This document shows, piece after piece, positions 11,079-19,424 of a stretch of 61,684 nt of DNA (positions are counted from its first letter, which is position 1; every line of letters starts with the position of its first letter). This DNA comes from an uncultured Clostridium sp. Lineage in GTDB: Bacteria > Bacillota > Clostridia > TANB77 > CAG-508. Both the position numbers and the translations under genes were made by a program. The stretch lies in contig CAMMLS010000004.1 of the NCBI GenBank assembly GCA_946497775.1, forward strand, positions 1-61,684, in the 5' to 3' direction. The notes below the pieces were generated by a model that was not told the origin of the DNA, searched no databases, and saw nothing but the letters and a program-made list of their open reading frames with translations.

Positions 11079-11222
11079 ATGAGAAAAAATAGATTTCATT
11101 TAAAATTAAAAGAAGATGCCACCAAATATGGTGAATTTGTATGTTCCTGCCACAAATGGCTTCCCCCAGAAGAGCAAAAAAAACAAGCCGAACACTTAGC
11201 GGAAATAACTAAACCACATTAA
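11079..11222 (+). CDS. Small hypothetical protein, 47 residues
   Basis: An ATG with AAAGGAGA ten bases upstream opens a 47-codon frame. The product begins MRKNRFHLKLKED, has a CSCHKW cysteine pair near residues 23-25, and ends in a charged helix (EEQKKQAEHLAEI). It lies on the opposite strand from its neighbours, in the decayed accessory patch. I do not recognise the family; the Cys/His pair could bind metal, but that is a guess. Confidence 0.5.
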   Translation: MRKNRFHLKLKEDATKYGEFVCSCHKWLPPEEQKKQAEHLAEITKPH

Positions 11223-11271
11223 AAATATAAAACTTAAAGAAATATAGTGCCATAATAATAACAGTAGAAGA

Positions 11272-11309
11272 GTCCCCAAATAAATTTTAGCTAATTCTTA
11301 TTTGGGGAC
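11272..11309. repeat. 12-base perfect inverted repeat
   Basis: GTCCCCAAATAA (11272-11283) and TTATTTGGGGAC (11298-11309) form a 12-base hairpin with a 14-base loop, more GC-rich than its surroundings. It follows the small ORF and precedes the spoIIIA operon end. It resembles a mobile-element or REP-type palindrome rather than a terminator, since no T-run follows on either strand. Confidence 0.6.
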
Positions 11310-11339
11310 AGCTACCCTAAAAAGAAAAGAGCAACAAAA

Positions 11340-11996
11340 TCATTTACAAGAAATATGAATATTTGCAATATCAACCCCCAATTCTCTAGACACAATATTT
11401 TGTATCTGTGCAACACCATCAGCAGAAAGCTTATCTTCTTTTACAACTACATTTACACTATTATTGTTTATAAAAATAACAACATCACTAAAACCTTTTG
11501 AAACAATTAAATTCTCTATTATCATTATCGCATTTTTTTCATTATTAATTCTGACAATTTCATTTTGAGCAATACTTTTTTGTTCAGCAGAAATTTCTGC
11601 ACTATTTATAATCTTTTGGTAGCTTTCCAAAGATTGTGAATACATATTTTCTCTTTGTAATTTAGAACTTGCAAAATAATCATCTTTTTGACTTTGATTA
11701 TTACTTATTACATTATTACCAACTACATTTTCATTAATTGTATTACTATTTGTTGAAATTATATTTTCGTTTTCACTCTCATTTGGCACAAGAGCTGTAC
11801 CATTTACCAAAGTCGCATCACCTAATGTTTCATTTTCATCTACTTCATTAACACTACCAAGCTCTGTAATTTGATTAGCATTTGTTTCTAAAACTTCATT
11901 TGAGTTCCCTGTTCCTGCTCCTAAGTACCCTGCTGTTACTAGTAATAATGCCAAAACAAAAACAATAACTTGATTTTTCTTAACAAACATCTTCAT
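11340..11996 (-). CDS. spoIIIAH: Stage III sporulation protein AH
   Basis: Mother-cell half of the SpoIIIAH-SpoIIQ channel that spans the two membranes around the engulfed forespore. The 218-residue product has an N-terminal transmembrane helix (about 8-27), an Asn/Glu-rich linker and a C-terminal ring-building domain with YscJ/FliF-like character (KGFSDVVIFINNNSVNVVV, then an IQNIVSRELGV helix). AAGGAGG lies just before the ATG. Last gene of the spoIIIA operon. Confidence 0.93.
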   Translation of the reverse strand: MKMFVKKNQVIVFVLALLLVTAGYLGAGTGNSNEVLETNANQITELGSVNEVDENETLGDATLVNGTALVPNESENENIISTNSNTINENVVGNNVISNNQSQKDDYFASSKLQRENMYSQSLESYQKIINSAEISAEQKSIAQNEIVRINNEKNAIMIIENLIVSKGFSDVVIFINNNSVNVVVKEDKLSADGVAQIQNIVSRELGVDIANIHISCK

Positions 11997-12006
11997 TTTT
12001 TCCTCC

Positions 12007-12621
12007 TTAATTTACATCAGATTTCATTTCTAACACTTGTATTTTATGTGTAGCTAAACCAGTTAGTGCTTCTACAGCTTGAATTATATTCGTTTTTACC
12101 TCTGCGTTATTAGCTCCCTCTGCAACAATTAGTGCTCCCTCCATTTTTGGCATAACAACTTTTTCTGTTATTGGAACTTTTTCTCCATTTTCTTCTTTAT
12201 AAATAATTTCTTTATCTTTATTTACTTCTGCAATAGTTCTTGTTCCTCCACTTGTATCTTCTTCTTCGGTTTGACTTTCCTTATATGTTTCATTATACAT
12301 TGCTACAACCTGACTACTTTCTGAATATGTAATTAATACATCTACCTTACCTACTCCATTTATTTTACTTAGTATTTGCTTTATACTATTTTCAATTTGT
12401 TCAGTATCTGTATTTTCTTTTGTTTCTCCATTTACTAACTTTGTTGTTGTACTATTTTTTACTGTATTTTCGTCTGTATTTTTATCTGGGGTTCCCCATA
12501 TCATATTAATAATTAAAATTGTAACTATCAATATAATTATAAACACAACTGCATTTTCAATATTCTTCTTCCCTTTTCCATCTCCTGTTTTTATTAGATT
12601 TTGTAACTTTTCTTTAAACAT
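12007..12621 (-). CDS. spoIIIAG: Stage III sporulation protein AG
   Basis: Forms a large ring of the feeding-tube apparatus in the intermembrane space. The 204-residue protein has a transmembrane helix at about 27-44 and the ring domain with IEQILSKINGVGKVDVLIT-like sequence. A long inserted loop (about 115-160) forms the extra beta-structure known in this family, and the domain ends AEVKTNIIQAVEALTGLATHKIQV. It lies nine bases after spoIIIAF. Confidence 0.94.
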   Translation of the reverse strand: MFKEKLQNLIKTGDGKGKKNIENAVVFIIILIVTILIINMIWGTPDKNTDENTVKNSTTTKLVNGETKENTDTEQIENSIKQILSKINGVGKVDVLITYSESSQVVAMYNETYKESQTEEEDTSGGTRTIAEVNKDKEIIYKEENGEKVPITEKVVMPKMEGALIVAEGANNAEVKTNIIQAVEALTGLATHKIQVLEMKSDVN

Positions 12622-12630
12622 AATAACCTC

Positions 12631-13200
12631 CTAGTTAATTATTATATTTTCTTTATTAATTTGATAAGAATCAGCTAAATATTCTCTTAATTCATTTATT
12701 ACATCTGTTCCTATTATTTCTGTCTCTTCTTTCTTTTTACTTATATTTATTTCTACTTTTTCTACCTTTTCAATATTTTCAGAATCTTTAATTTTTGAAA
12801 CTTTTAATTCTATTTTATTTATAATTCCATAATTTTCTTCTGTGTTATCTATAGTTAGATTTATATTTGTTACTTCATATCCTTTATTTTTTATTTTAGT
12901 TTTTATCTCTTCTTTTAGTTTGTTTTCATATGTTTCTAAAATTGTTTTATCTGTATCTATTTCTTCTGTTTCTCCTAAATAATTTCCATATTCCGAATTA
13001 CTCGCTAGTATTTCTGCAAAATCTATATTAGTATTTGTAAAATTAGATACAGCTGGTGCAATTATAGAAAATAGTACAAATATTCCTATTATAGTTTTTA
13101 TATATTTTTTATTCTTAGTTTCCGGCAATAACATTTCAATTAAAGTTGCGATTATTACAGAAACCACTATTCCACTTGCCCATGAATTAAGCCAGCTCAT
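12631..13200 (-). CDS. spoIIIAF: Stage III sporulation protein AF
   Basis: Membrane component of the spoIIIA channel complex. Two hydrophobic helices (about 10-28 and 33-52) are followed by a soluble ring-building domain. The start MSWLNSWASGIV is chosen because GGTGAG precedes it and it matches the family N-terminus; a longer frame would begin 15 bases upstream. The 189 residues are slightly shorter than in Bacillus. It starts 17 bases after the spoIIIAE stop. Confidence 0.92.
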   Translation of the reverse strand: MSWLNSWASGIVVSVIIATLIEMLLPETKNKKYIKTIIGIFVLFSIIAPAVSNFTNTNIDFAEILASNSEYGNYLGETEEIDTDKTILETYENKLKEEIKTKIKNKGYEVTNINLTIDNTEENYGIINKIELKVSKIKDSENIEKVEKVEINISKKKEETEIIGTDVINELREYLADSYQINKENIIIN

Positions 13201-13217
13201 TATATTTCTCACCAACC

Positions 13218-14367
13218 TTATCTATACATAAGTCCACTATTGGATATTTTAATAACTAATGTTATTCCAATCATAAGCATTACTGCCACAGAGCAAGTTA
13301 TTGCAAGCAAAACTTTAAAAGTTCCACCCATTTGCTCTAACAGTTTAACTATCTTTTCATCTGCAATCGGCTGGCAGAGAGCTGCACCTAGGTGATATAT
13401 AATAGTTAAAGCAGCAAGTTTTAAAATTGGCATAACACAAATTCCTATAATAATTACTACTCCTACTATACCCACTGCATTTTTAAGTATTGAAGCACAT
13501 CCAAGAACAGTATCAATAGAATCGCCAAGTACTTTACCTACTACTGGAATAAAATTCGACACTGCTGCTTTTGCTGTTTTAGCGGTAAGTCCATCTACAC
13601 TACTACTTAATGTTCCTTCAAGCGAAAGTAGCCCTACAAATATGGTTAGCATAATACCGTAATCCCCAAACTATGCTAGATTTAAAGAAATTAGATAACT
13701 TATCTATTTGTAGTTTACTTGATATATTAGAAACAATACTAAACACCGTAGAAATAAGCATTATAGGCATTATTATATTTGCAATTATATTCCCTATAAA
13801 AGTTATAGCAAATAAAAGTACTGGTTGTATTACATTTGCAGATACTATACTTCCTGTTGTTATCATTAATGTTATTAGTATTGGGGTAAGCATGTACATA
13901 AATCCTACTAAATCATTTATTGCTGATGTTGTCATTTTTATAATATCTACAAAGTTAGACATTATTATTGTTACTATTAATATGTACTGAACATAATATG
14001 TAATTTGAGAAATGCTTTTATTACCCAAATTCTCGCTCACACTTTTAAATACGCTATGTATTATTACAATAATAAGTATACTTGCAAGCGTTCTAATTGT
14101 TGATTTAATTTCACTTCCAAATAAATTAAAAATGCTATTTAGTAATTTTTCATTATTAATTTCGCCCTTTATAGCAGATTCTAAAAGTCCAGATAATTCA
14201 ATATCTGGGAAAACTTTTTCTGTGTATTTTTTAGATTCTTCAATAAAACCAGATATATTTAAAGAAGATTGTTGTGACTCTATTATTGATTCATCTATAG
14301 CATGAACTTCTGGTGCAAGTAGAAGTAAAAATATTAAAATTATAATTACACATGTAATTTTTTTCAT
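13218..14367 (-). CDS. spoIIIAE: Stage III sporulation protein AE, read through a +1 frameshift at CGG
   Basis: Polytopic membrane protein of the spoIIIA channel. It has a signal peptide (about 1-23), then about seven hydrophobic helices. In frame 0 it ends after 249 residues in an unrelated tail. Omitting one C at 13659 gives 382 residues, the expected length, with the join SSIVWGL-GIMLTIFVGLLSLEG, the standard family sequence. The break is TTA-C-GGT, making the zero-frame codon CGG. The rest of the operon is intact, so a dead spoIIIAE would be surprising in a spore former. Confidence 0.88.
13657..13659 (-). other. Predicted programmed +1 frameshift site in spoIIIAE (CGG)
   Basis: Frame 0 reads TTA CGG TAT; omitting the C gives TTA GGT ATT ATG. 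Gly237 restores the conserved WGLGIMLT stretch. Frame 0 continues only twelve more residues. Confidence 0.8.
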
Positions 14368-14379
14368 TTTTCCTCCACT

Positions 14380-14766
14380 TTAAGGTAATATTTTAATTAT
14401 AAGTTCTAATAGTGCAGAAATTATAGGTATTGATATAGCTATTATAATTATTTTTCCTCCTAGGTCTATCTTATTTGCAATTGCAGTCTCTCCTGAGTCA
14501 TTACAAATGCTTACTGCAAATTCAGTTAAAAATGCTATCCCTGTAATTTTAAGAAGTATTCCTAGAAATTGATTATTTATACCAGCTTTATTAGACAGAT
14601 TTGCTAAAAGTTCTACTATTCCTGTTAATTTATCTAACACCATAAATAATATAATTGCTCCTGCAATTAGAGATACATATATTACAAAATCTGGCTTGTA
14701 CTGTTTTAAAAGTACTATAATAACTAATGCAATTAATCCTACACCTATAATTTTTACTATATCCAT
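14380..14766 (-). CDS. spoIIIAD: Stage III sporulation protein AD
   Basis: Small polytopic membrane protein of the spoIIIA complex. The 128-residue product begins MDIVKIIGVGLIAL; this start is preferred because GGAGG sits directly upstream, while an ATG 12 bases earlier overlaps that site. Four hydrophobic segments and a conserved FAVSICNDSGETAIANKIDL motif near residue 90 match the family. Confidence 0.93.
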   Translation of the reverse strand: MDIVKIIGVGLIALVIIVLLKQYKPDFVIYVSLIAGAIILFMVLDKLTGIVELLANLSNKAGINNQFLGILLKITGIAFLTEFAVSICNDSGETAIANKIDLGGKIIIIAISIPIISALLELIIKILP

Positions 14767-14778
14767 GTTTTCCTCCAT

Positions 14779-14973
14779 TTACAGATTGAATATGGTTCTA
14801 ACATTAGTAAACAAATCGCTTATTTCTCTAATAACTAAACTCAAAACAATAACCACACCTGCCAAGGTTGTCATCATAGCTTGATCTTCCCTTCCAGCTC
14901 TTACTAATACTTGATGCAAAACTGCAACCAAAATACCTATTGCAGCTATCTTAAATAATAAATTTACATCCAT
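14779..14973 (-). CDS. spoIIIAC: Stage III sporulation protein AC
   Basis: Two-helix membrane protein of 64 residues beginning MDVNLLFKIAAIGILVAVLH, with the family loop LVRAGREDQAMMTTLAG between the helices. A good AGGAGGG site precedes the ATG. It lies between spoIIIAB and spoIIIAD with very short gaps, consistent with one transcript. Confidence 0.93.
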   Translation of the reverse strand: MDVNLLFKIAAIGILVAVLHQVLVRAGREDQAMMTTLAGVVIVLSLVIREISDLFTNVRTIFNL

Positions 14974-14982
14974 ATGGCCCTC

Positions 14983-15507
14983 CTATACTAAAATAATAAT
15001 AATCGCTATCCCTATAACCATTCCAAGAGATTTGTACAATTTTTCATTCTTTTGTCTCTCTTTTTCTGCTTTGTTAATTTGAATGTTTAAAAACTCATTT
15101 GCTTGTTCAATTTCACTTACTTGCCCATTAATATCCGTCTTTCCAAGCATTTTTCCAAGAGTTTTAATAATGTGTTTATCTTCTTTTGAAAAATTGTTAC
15201 CATATGTATCAATAGCTATATTCCAAGCCTCAGTAATATTTTTATCTTTAAGCTCTAAATTTACTTGTCCAAATAATTTACCTACATTTGTATCATTCAT
15301 CTGAGAAATTTCCTCACAAATTTCTCCAATAGGTTCGTATGTATATCTAATTTTTGTATTCATAATATTCAAAACAGTTTTTAGCTCTTTTAAATCAATT
15401 ACTCTATTTTTATATTTGCTAGAAATAATTATTCCAACATATGTAGATGCTAAAAAAATCAAAACAAATAAAAAACATTTAATTAATCCCAATTCTACTT
15501 CCACCAT
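14983..15507 (-). CDS. spoIIIAB: Stage III sporulation protein AB
   Basis: GspF-like membrane protein of the spoIIIA complex. The 174 residues comprise an N-terminal helix (about 8-29), a soluble helical domain with IRYTYEPIGEICEEIS near 52-67, and a C-terminal helix (about 155-173). It is the first gene of the operon as found here. The ATPase gene spoIIIAA, which normally precedes it, is absent: the 133 bases upstream are non-coding and the next gene is unrelated. Confidence 0.92.
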   Translation of the reverse strand: MVEVELGLIKCFLFVLIFLASTYVGIIISSKYKNRVIDLKELKTVLNIMNTKIRYTYEPIGEICEEISQMNDTNVGKLFGQVNLELKDKNITEAWNIAIDTYGNNFSKEDKHIIKTLGKMLGKTDINGQVSEIEQANEFLNIQINKAEKERQKNEKLYKSLGMVIGIAIIIILV

Positions 15508-15595
15508 TCTATCTATTTTTATATATATAATATATATTCAGCTTGTACAAAAAATAGAACCACTTTTTAAATTTCTATAAAAAAAGCACAACAAA

Positions 15596-15623
15596 AAAGC
15601 CAATAGCTTTTGCTATTGGCTTT
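15596..15623 (-). terminator. Terminator of the LPHAG surface-protein gene
   Basis: Arms AAAGCCAATAG / CTATTGGCTTT (11 base pairs, 6-base loop) lie 18 bases past the stop of the upstream gene. On the minus strand they are followed by a run of T. This separates that gene from spoIIIAB, so the spoIIIA promoter should lie in 15508-15590. Confidence 0.85.
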
Positions 15624-15640
15624 AACATCTTTTTCTTATA

Positions 15641-15994
15641 CTAATATTTAATATCATTATAATCTCTTATTTTTATATATGCATAAACACCAGAAATTAC
15701 ACAAGCAACTATTACAAATAATACTGAGTAATCAATTCCTGCATGTGGTAAATTTTCGTTTGTATATTGACTATTATTTGTGTTGTTTACAGTATTGTTA
15801 TTTGTTTGATTTGTTGTACCACCAGTTATTGTATTTACTGTTGGTATTGTTGTAAGTCCATTAGTTGGTACTGTATTGTTTCCTCCTGTTATTACTATTG
15901 GAGAAGATGCCATAACTGATGATTGCATTGCAAACATTATCATCACGACTAACGCTACTATTAATAATTTTTTTACATTTTCAATTTTCAACAT
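15641..15994 (-). CDS. Small secreted protein with LPHAG sorting-signal-like C-terminus
   Basis: The 117-residue product has a signal peptide (about 1-30, cleavage near VMA-SSP), a Thr/Asn-rich low-complexity middle, and the C-terminus LPHAG (about 83-87). A hydrophobic helix and a charged tail (KIRDYNDIKY) follow. That order is the architecture of a sortase substrate, though LPHAG is not a canonical LPxTG. The sortase at 3140-3769 is the obvious candidate partner. No known domain is visible. Confidence 0.75.
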   Translation of the reverse strand: MLKIENVKKLLIVALVVMIMFAMQSSVMASSPIVITGGNNTVPTNGLTTIPTVNTITGGTTNQTNNNTVNNTNNSQYTNENLPHAGIDYSVLFVIVACVISGVYAYIKIRDYNDIKY

Positions 15995-16099
15995 TTCTTT
16001 TGCTCCTTTTTCTTAATAATAATCTTATTATTAGTATAAATATTCTAACAATATTTATACTACAAAATTTTACAAATTGCAATAGTTTTTTTAAATTTT

Positions 16100-17191
16100 T
16101 TAAACATTAAATTTAAAAAGTACTATATCTCCATCTTGCATTATGTAATCTTTGCCTTCTGATCTTACTAAGCCTTTTTCTTTTGCAGCTTGCATTGATC
16201 CTTCTTTCATTAAATCATCATAAGAGACAATCTCTGCTCTTATAAATCCTCTTTCTATGTCACTATGTATTTTACCTGCTGCCTGTGGTGCTTTTGTACC
16301 TTTTTTTATTGTCCATGCTCTTACTTCTGGTTCTCCTGCTGTTAAAAATGACATTAATCCTAATAAATCATAACTAGCTTTTATTACTTTATCTAATCCA
16401 GATTCATTTAATCCTAATTCTTTTAACATTTCTTTTTTATCTTCTTCATCTAGTACAGTAAGTTCTTCTTCTATTTTTACGCATAATGGTATAACTTCTG
16501 CATTTTCCATATCTGCATATTTTCTTACTTCATTAACATTTTTATCGTTTTCTACATCAGCTAATTGCTCTTCTGATACATTTGCTACATATAGAATTGG
16601 TTTCATTGTTAGTAATAAACAGCTATTTACAACTTCTATTTCATCATCTGTAAAATCTATTGTTCTTGCAGCTTTTCCTTCTTCTAATACATTTTTTATT
16701 TTTTCAAAGGTATCTATTTCTTGCTGATACTTTTTGTCTGCTTTTAACAATTTTCTTGCTTTTTCTAATCTCTTTTCAATTGTCTCTAAATCTGCAAATA
16801 TTAATTCTAAATTAATTGTCTCTATATCTCTTACTGGATCTATGTTTCCATCTACATGGACTATGTTTGAATCTTCAAAGCATCTTACTACTTCTACTAT
16901 ACTATCTACTTCACGTATGTGTGATAAAAATTTATTTCCAAGTCCCTCTCCTTTGCTAGCACCTTTTACTAGCCCTGCAATATCAACAAACTCAATTATA
17001 GCATGTGTTGTTTTTTGTGGTTTATACATTTTTGTAAGTTCGTCTAATCTATAATCTGGAACTGGCACAACTCCTATATTGGGTTCTATTGTGCAGAATG
17101 GATAATTTGCACATTCGGCTCCTGCATTTGTTATAGCATTAAACATTGTACTTTTCCCTACATTAGGTAATCCTACTATACCAATTTTCAT
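16100..17191 (-). CDS. ychF: Ribosome-associated GTPase/ATPase YchF
   Basis: OBG-family nucleotidase that binds ATP as well as GTP and associates with ribosomes. The 363-residue product shows the P-loop GLPNVGKST (about 7-15), a helical insertion in the middle, and a C-terminal TGS domain with EVRAWTIKKGTKAPQAAGKI and the terminal IMQDGDIVLFKFNV. Length and ends match the family exactly. Confidence 0.96.
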   Translation of the reverse strand: MKIGIVGLPNVGKSTMFNAITNAGAECANYPFCTIEPNIGVVPVPDYRLDELTKMYKPQKTTHAIIEFVDIAGLVKGASKGEGLGNKFLSHIREVDSIVEVVRCFEDSNIVHVDGNIDPVRDIETINLELIFADLETIEKRLEKARKLLKADKKYQQEIDTFEKIKNVLEEGKAARTIDFTDDEIEVVNSCLLLTMKPILYVANVSEEQLADVENDKNVNEVRKYADMENAEVIPLCVKIEEELTVLDEEDKKEMLKELGLNESGLDKVIKASYDLLGLMSFLTAGEPEVRAWTIKKGTKAPQAAGKIHSDIERGFIRAEIVSYDDLMKEGSMQAAKEKGLVRSEGKDYIMQDGDIVLFKFNV

Positions 17192-17208
17192 TTTACTTTT
17201 CCTTTCTA

Positions 17209-18156
17209 CTATTTGTCATTCATTTCTTTTTGGTTGTTATATTCATTAATTAAATATAATGGCCTATTTTTTGTTTCGTTAAATATTCTTCCTAAATATT
17301 CTCCCATTATTCCAAATAATAATATTTGTATACCGGAGAAAAATAAGATTAATAATATAATTGCCTGATATGCTTGAATAGGCTCTGATACAACAAAACA
17401 TTTTATAATTACATATATAAAATATATTACAAGCGCTACAAAAGTTGGAATTGCAATAAATGTAGATAATCTAAGTGGTGATGTTGTAAATGAAGTTATA
17501 CCATCTATTGCTAAATCTACTAATCTTTTATAATTCCATTTTGTTTTTCCAGCTACTCTTGGGTCTCTATCATATAATACTTCTTTCTTTTTATATCCAA
17601 TCCAGCTGAACATACTTTTTGAACATCTTTGAGATTCTCTTAATTTTTTAAGTGCATTTACACATCTTCTATCTAATAATCTAAAATCTCCTGTATCGAT
17701 TTGTATTTCAACTTTTGACATTTTTTGAAGTATCTTATAATACATTTTTGATGTAAATTTTTTAAAGAAAGTTTCACCCTGTCTTGACTTTCTTCTGGCA
17801 TAAACATCATCATAACCTTCTTCCCAGTATCTTATTAATTCTGGAATTAATTCTGGTGGGTCTTGTAAATCTGCATCAATAAATATTACAGCATCTCCTG
17901 TGGAATAATCTAAACCTGCTATCATTGCAATTTCTTTTCCAAAATTTCTAGATAAATCTACATATGATATCCTACTATCTATTTCTCTTTGTTTTTTTAT
18001 TAGCTCTAATGTTTTATCCTTGCTTCCGTCATTTATGAATAAAATTTCAAATTCATAATTTGAGTTTTCTTTCATTATCTTTTCTAATCTTTCAAAAAGA
18101 AAAGGTAATGCTTCTTCTTCATTGTATGCTGGAATTATGATATCAATTTTTTTCAT
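17209..18156 (-). CDS. Family 2 glycosyltransferase with two membrane helices
   Basis: GtrB/DPM1-like enzyme that transfers a sugar from a nucleotide sugar to a polyprenyl phosphate. The 315 residues begin with the GT-A fold (DIIIPAYNEEEALP), with metal-binding DADLQDP near 94-100. It ends with two hydrophobic helices (about 230-253 and 264-290). The substrate cannot be told from sequence. It is 17 bases after ychF on the same strand. Confidence 0.88.
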   Translation of the reverse strand: MKKIDIIIPAYNEEEALPFLFERLEKIMKENSNYEFEILFINDGSKDKTLELIKKQREIDSRISYVDLSRNFGKEIAMIAGLDYSTGDAVIFIDADLQDPPELIPELIRYWEEGYDDVYARRKSRQGETFFKKFTSKMYYKILQKMSKVEIQIDTGDFRLLDRRCVNALKKLRESQRCSKSMFSWIGYKKKEVLYDRDPRVAGKTKWNYKRLVDLAIDGITSFTTSPLRLSTFIAIPTFVALVIYFIYVIIKCFVVSEPIQAYQAIILLILFFSGIQILLFGIMGEYLGRIFNETKNRPLYLINEYNNQKEMNDK

Positions 18157-18175
18157 TTTTTGCTCCTCTTATTTT

Positions 18176-19315
18176 TTAATAATCTCCCAAGCATATTCCT
18201 ACACTTCTGGCTGTTTTTACAAGTTCATGATCTAATGTTACTTTTCTTAAATTACTGTTTTCTGTATTTCCTGAAACTGCTCCTATTTCTTTATTATTTC
18301 CTACAACATCTTCTAGTGATACAGAATCTATTCTTCCGTTTTTTATTACAACCAATCTTCCAAATTTCTCTTCTAATGCCAAATTCATTGCAGCTACTCC
18401 GTATTTTGTTGAAAGTACCCTATCAAAAGCTGTTGGTGTGCCACCTCTTTGAACATACCCAAGTGTTGTATTTCTAGCTTCTAAACCAGTTAATTCTTCT
18501 AATTGTTTTGCAAGCTTACTTCCAATTCCTCCAAGTTGTGTATTGTCTACACCTTTTCCATTGTCTCTTTTATTTAGAACTGTCAGTTCTCCACCTATTG
18601 GTACCGCACCTTCTGAAACAACAACAACACTAAATGGTTTTCCATTTTTTCTTCTATTGTTTATTTTTCTAATTACACTTTTAATATTATATGGTATCTC
18701 TGGTATTAAAGCAACATCTGCTCCACCTGCAATTGCAGACTCTAATGCTATCCATCCAGCATATCTTCCCATAACTTCCAATACCATTATTCTATGATGA
18801 GTAGCTCCTGTTGTATGAAGTCTATCTAGTGCTTCCATTGCAACTGATACAGCTGTATTGTAGCCAAATGTTATTTCTGTACATGCTACGTCATTATCAA
18901 TTGTTTTTGGAACACCTATTACATTTACTCCTCTTACTGAAAAATCTCTTGCTGATTTTTGGGTCCCATCTCCTCCTAATGTAAAAATACAGTCAAATTC
19001 TGCTTCTTTAATATTTTGTATGCATTGTTCAGATAAATCTTTGTATACAACTTCTCCATTTTCTTCAACTTTATAATTAAAAATATTAGCATTAGTTGAA
19101 GACCCTATTATGGAACCTCCTGTTTGCAAGATACCTGTTGCTAATGGATTAAATGTTAATTTTACAAAGTTCTTATTAAGTAATCCTCTATAACCGTCAA
19201 TAATTCCATAACATTCAACTCCGTTATTTGCTGCTGTTTTTACAATAGCTCTAATAACAGCATTAAATCCTGAAACATCTCCACCGTTAGCTAAAATTGC
19301 TACTCTTTTTATCAT
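18176..19315 (-). CDS. pfkA: 6-phosphofructokinase
   Basis: Phosphorylates fructose 6-phosphate in glycolysis. The 379-residue product has the nucleotide loop GGDVSGFNAVIRA, the GGDGT motif near residue 103 (glycine rather than aspartate suggests ATP and not pyrophosphate as donor), the catalytic TIDND near 125-129, and MGRYAGWIA. It is longer than the 320-residue E. coli enzyme, as in the long clostridial subgroup. It precedes a glycosyltransferase and follows pgi with a 109-base gap. Confidence 0.93.
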   Translation of the reverse strand: MIKRVAILANGGDVSGFNAVIRAIVKTAANNGVECYGIIDGYRGLLNKNFVKLTFNPLATGILQTGGSIIGSSTNANIFNYKVEENGEVVYKDLSEQCIQNIKEAEFDCIFTLGGDGTQKSARDFSVRGVNVIGVPKTIDNDVACTEITFGYNTAVSVAMEALDRLHTTGATHHRIMVLEVMGRYAGWIALESAIAGGADVALIPEIPYNIKSVIRKINNRRKNGKPFSVVVVSEGAVPIGGELTVLNKRDNGKGVDNTQLGGIGSKLAKQLEELTGLEARNTTLGYVQRGGTPTAFDRVLSTKYGVAAMNLALEEKFGRLVVIKNGRIDSVSLEDVVGNNKEIGAVSGNTENSNLRKVTLDHELVKTARSVGICLGDY

Positions 19316-19424
19316 TTATTCTTCATTCCTTTCATGGTAGACATTCTACCTCATATGTTCTTTTTTACTTTCAGCCTATGTTTTTATCTAGTATATATTA
19401 CCATAATTATATAAAATAATCAAA

